Position numbers and translations under genes: made by a program
Shown: positions 62,752-64,000 of the stretch, piece after piece
Layout: each line of letters begins with the position of its first letter
How positions within the stretch are numbered: position 1 is the first letter of the stretch
Assembly: GCF_001422545.1 (NCBI RefSeq)
Contig: NZ_LMLE01000007.1
Coordinates: 186,001-250,000, forward strand
Source of the DNA: Pedobacter sp. Leaf41
GTDB taxonomy: Bacteria; Bacteroidota; Bacteroidia; Sphingobacteriales; Sphingobacteriaceae
Direction: 5' to 3'
DNA: 64,000 nt
The notes under the pieces: model-generated
Told to the model about the DNA's origin: nothing
Databases searched by the model: none
Seen by the model: only the letters and a program-made list of their open reading frames with translations

Positions 62752-62818
62752 ATTCTCCGCATAAAATAATTTAGTGTTCTACGCATAATTTGCGGAGAAT
62801 ACTAAATTAATCTCCGCA
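62752..62818. repeat. Palindromic element with repeated TTCTCCGCA upstream of the Fic remnant
   Basis: A 39-base imperfect inverted repeat at 62769-62807 has 17-base arms (15 of 17 paired) around a TAATT centre; the arms contain TTCTACGCA and TGCGGAGAA. Additional direct copies are TTCTCCGCA at 62753-62761 and ATCTCCGCA at 62810-62818. Its position just upstream of the remnant's lost start suggests an autoregulatory operator for the former Fic protein (inference). Confidence 0.7.
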
Positions 62819-62886
62819 AAACGATTCAAGTAAAGGATAAGAAGAAATGAAGGTAGGCTTGAAAATGAAGGAAGTAATTAAAATGG

Positions 62887-64000
62887 TTACTTTCCGATAC
62901 AAAACTTAGTAAAAATATTCTCCAGCAAATCATCCGTAGTAACCGTACCCGTAATTTCTCCTAAATAATGTAAAGCCTGTTTAATATCCATAGCCAAGAA
63001 GTCAGAGGTAACCGGATTATCTACATTGTTCAGCACACGTTGCAAAGCATTTTCAGTTTGTTTTAAAGCTTCTACATGGCGGATATTAGTCACTAAAGTT
63101 TCACTCGTGTTGATATGATGCAGATTAACCTGCTCCAACAAAGTGTTTTTCAACTCGTCTATCCCTTGCTTTTCTTTAGCTGAGATAAAAACAACATTCA
63201 TATCCCCATAGCCTTTTCGCTGATCGTCGCTGATTAAATCGGCCTTGTTAACCAGAACCAGATAGGGAATCTCCAATTGGATAAGTCCCCTCACCTGCTC
63301 TTCAATTTCTGCAATGCTTTGGGCAGCGTCGGCCATATATATAATCAGCTTCGCCTGCTTCATTTTCTCCAGCGTCCTTTCTACGCCCAAAGCCTCAATA
63401 ATGTCGGCAGTATCCCGGATGCCGGCAGTATCGATAAAGCGGAAAACAATGCCACCTATTGTCAATTCATCTTCAATAGTATCTCGGGTAGTACCTGCAA
63501 TGTCCGAAACGATGGCCCGCTCTTCATTCAATAAGGCATTCAAAAGGGTCGATTTGCCTACATTAGGCTTACCGGCAATCACAATCGGAACACCGTTTTT
63601 GATTACATTCCCCATCTCGAACGAAGAAATCAAACGCCTCAGAACATGGTTGATTTTATTGACCAATGTGGTAAGCTGTTCCCGGTTGGCAAATTCTACA
63701 TCTTCTTCAGCAAAATCCAGCTCAAGCTCAATCATCGAAGCAAAATGAATCAATTGTTCCCGCAAAGCTTTCAACTCATTGGCAAAACCACCACGCATCT
63801 GTTGCATGGCCACATCATGTGAAGCTTTCGAATTCGAGGCAATCAAATCGGCTACGGCTTCTGCCTGACTTAGATCAAAAGCGCCGTTCAAAAAGGCCCG
63901 CAAAGTGAATTCGCCCGGTTTAGCTGCTCTTGCGCCTTTGGCAATCAAGAGGTTGATAATTTGCTGAATAATATAATTGGAACCATGGCAGGATATTTCG
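62887..64000 (-). CDS. mnmE: tRNA modification GTPase MnmE, C-terminal part (5' end beyond the window)
   Basis: The visible 370 residues cover the end of the N-terminal tetrahydrofolate domain (ISCHGSNYIIQQI, RAAKPGEFTLRAFLNGAFDLSQAEAV), the helical domain and the inserted G domain. G1 is GKPNVGKST, G2 GTTRDT, G3 DTAG, G4 NKAD. The C-terminal signature CIGK, with the conserved catalytic Cys, closes the protein. With MnmG it makes the 5-carboxymethylaminomethyl (or taurinomethyl-like) modification at wobble uridine 34. The gene continues beyond 64000. Confidence 0.97.
   Translation of the reverse strand, partial: EISCHGSNYIIQQIINLLIAKGARAAKPGEFTLRAFLNGAFDLSQAEAVADLIASNSKASHDVAMQQMRGGFANELKALREQLIHFASMIELELDFAEEDVEFANREQLTTLVNKINHVLRRLISSFEMGNVIKNGVPIVIAGKPNVGKSTLLNALLNEERAIVSDIAGTTRDTIEDELTIGGIVFRFIDTAGIRDTADIIEALGVERTLEKMKQAKLIIYMADAAQSIAEIEEQVRGLIQLEIPYLVLVNKADLISDDQRKGYGDMNVVFISAKEKQGIDELKNTLLEQVNLHHINTSETLVTNIRHVEALKQTENALQRVLNNVDNPVTSDFLAMDIKQALHYLGEITGTVTTDDLLENIFTKFCIGK

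Noticed and set aside
1-64000. Insertion sequences, prophage, tRNA and rRNA genes
   Set aside because: No transposase, integrase, phage structural gene, tRNA-like cloverleaf or rRNA stretch was recognised on either strand, so the island at 9.7-34 kb shows no visible mobility genes.

Overview
The window comes from a Bacteroidota chromosome, most likely family Sphingobacteriaceae (Pedobacter-like; the genus is inference). The DNA is AT-rich. Several promoters carry the Bacteroidota -7 element TAnnTTTG, ribosome binding sites are mostly absent, and the proteins are of Bacteroidota type (TPR-LytS kinase with LytTR regulator, lipoproteins with SC/AC lipoboxes, PA2169-family helix bundle, Bacteroidota-type ABC-F). 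No rRNA, tRNA, transposase, integrase or CRISPR array was seen.

Layout. 1-4 kb: a partial response regulator, a LytTR response regulator, and a divergently transcribed TPR-LytS histidine kinase. 4-9.7 kb: carboxylesterase, PA2169 protein, SDR, PQQ-type sugar dehydrogenase lipoprotein and small orphan proteins, several separated by clear intrinsic terminators. 9.7-34 kb: an island of about 30 genes, all on the minus strand, almost all secreted, lipoprotein or small membrane proteins of unknown function; recognisable ones include VanW, DKNYY, TonB C-terminal, GIDE-like, PQQ-propeller and zinc-ribbon proteins. 34-39.7 kb: secreted protein, ABC-F ATPase, GH13 amylase-type lipoprotein, CinA-type amidohydrolase. 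39.7-48.5 kb: a glycosylation cluster with six glycosyltransferases (GT39, GT4, GT28-like, two GT2) plus an acyl-CoA dehydrogenase homologue and a PIG-L deacetylase/methyltransferase fusion. 48.6-51 kb: ChaA-type antiporter and a Tat-signal SDR. 51.3-59.2 kb: two tandem three-subunit molybdenum hydroxylases of PaoABC type. 59.2-64 kb: DUF3253 protein, SDRs, a GDSL esterase, a decayed Fic gene beside a palindromic element, and the 3' part of mnmE.

The main observation concerns the 9.7-34 kb island. Six of its transcription units are preceded by the same promoter module: two (once three) direct repeats with core CGAATT spaced exactly 21 bp, followed 33-34 bp downstream of the gene-proximal core by a -7 box resembling TAtgTTTA. 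A period of about two helical turns is the spacing bound by LytTR-domain regulators. A LytTR regulator and a LytS-type kinase are encoded a few kilobases away, so the sequence suggests a coordinated envelope regulon of unknown proteins under one two-component system. The repeats and spacings are seen directly; the regulator assignment is inference.
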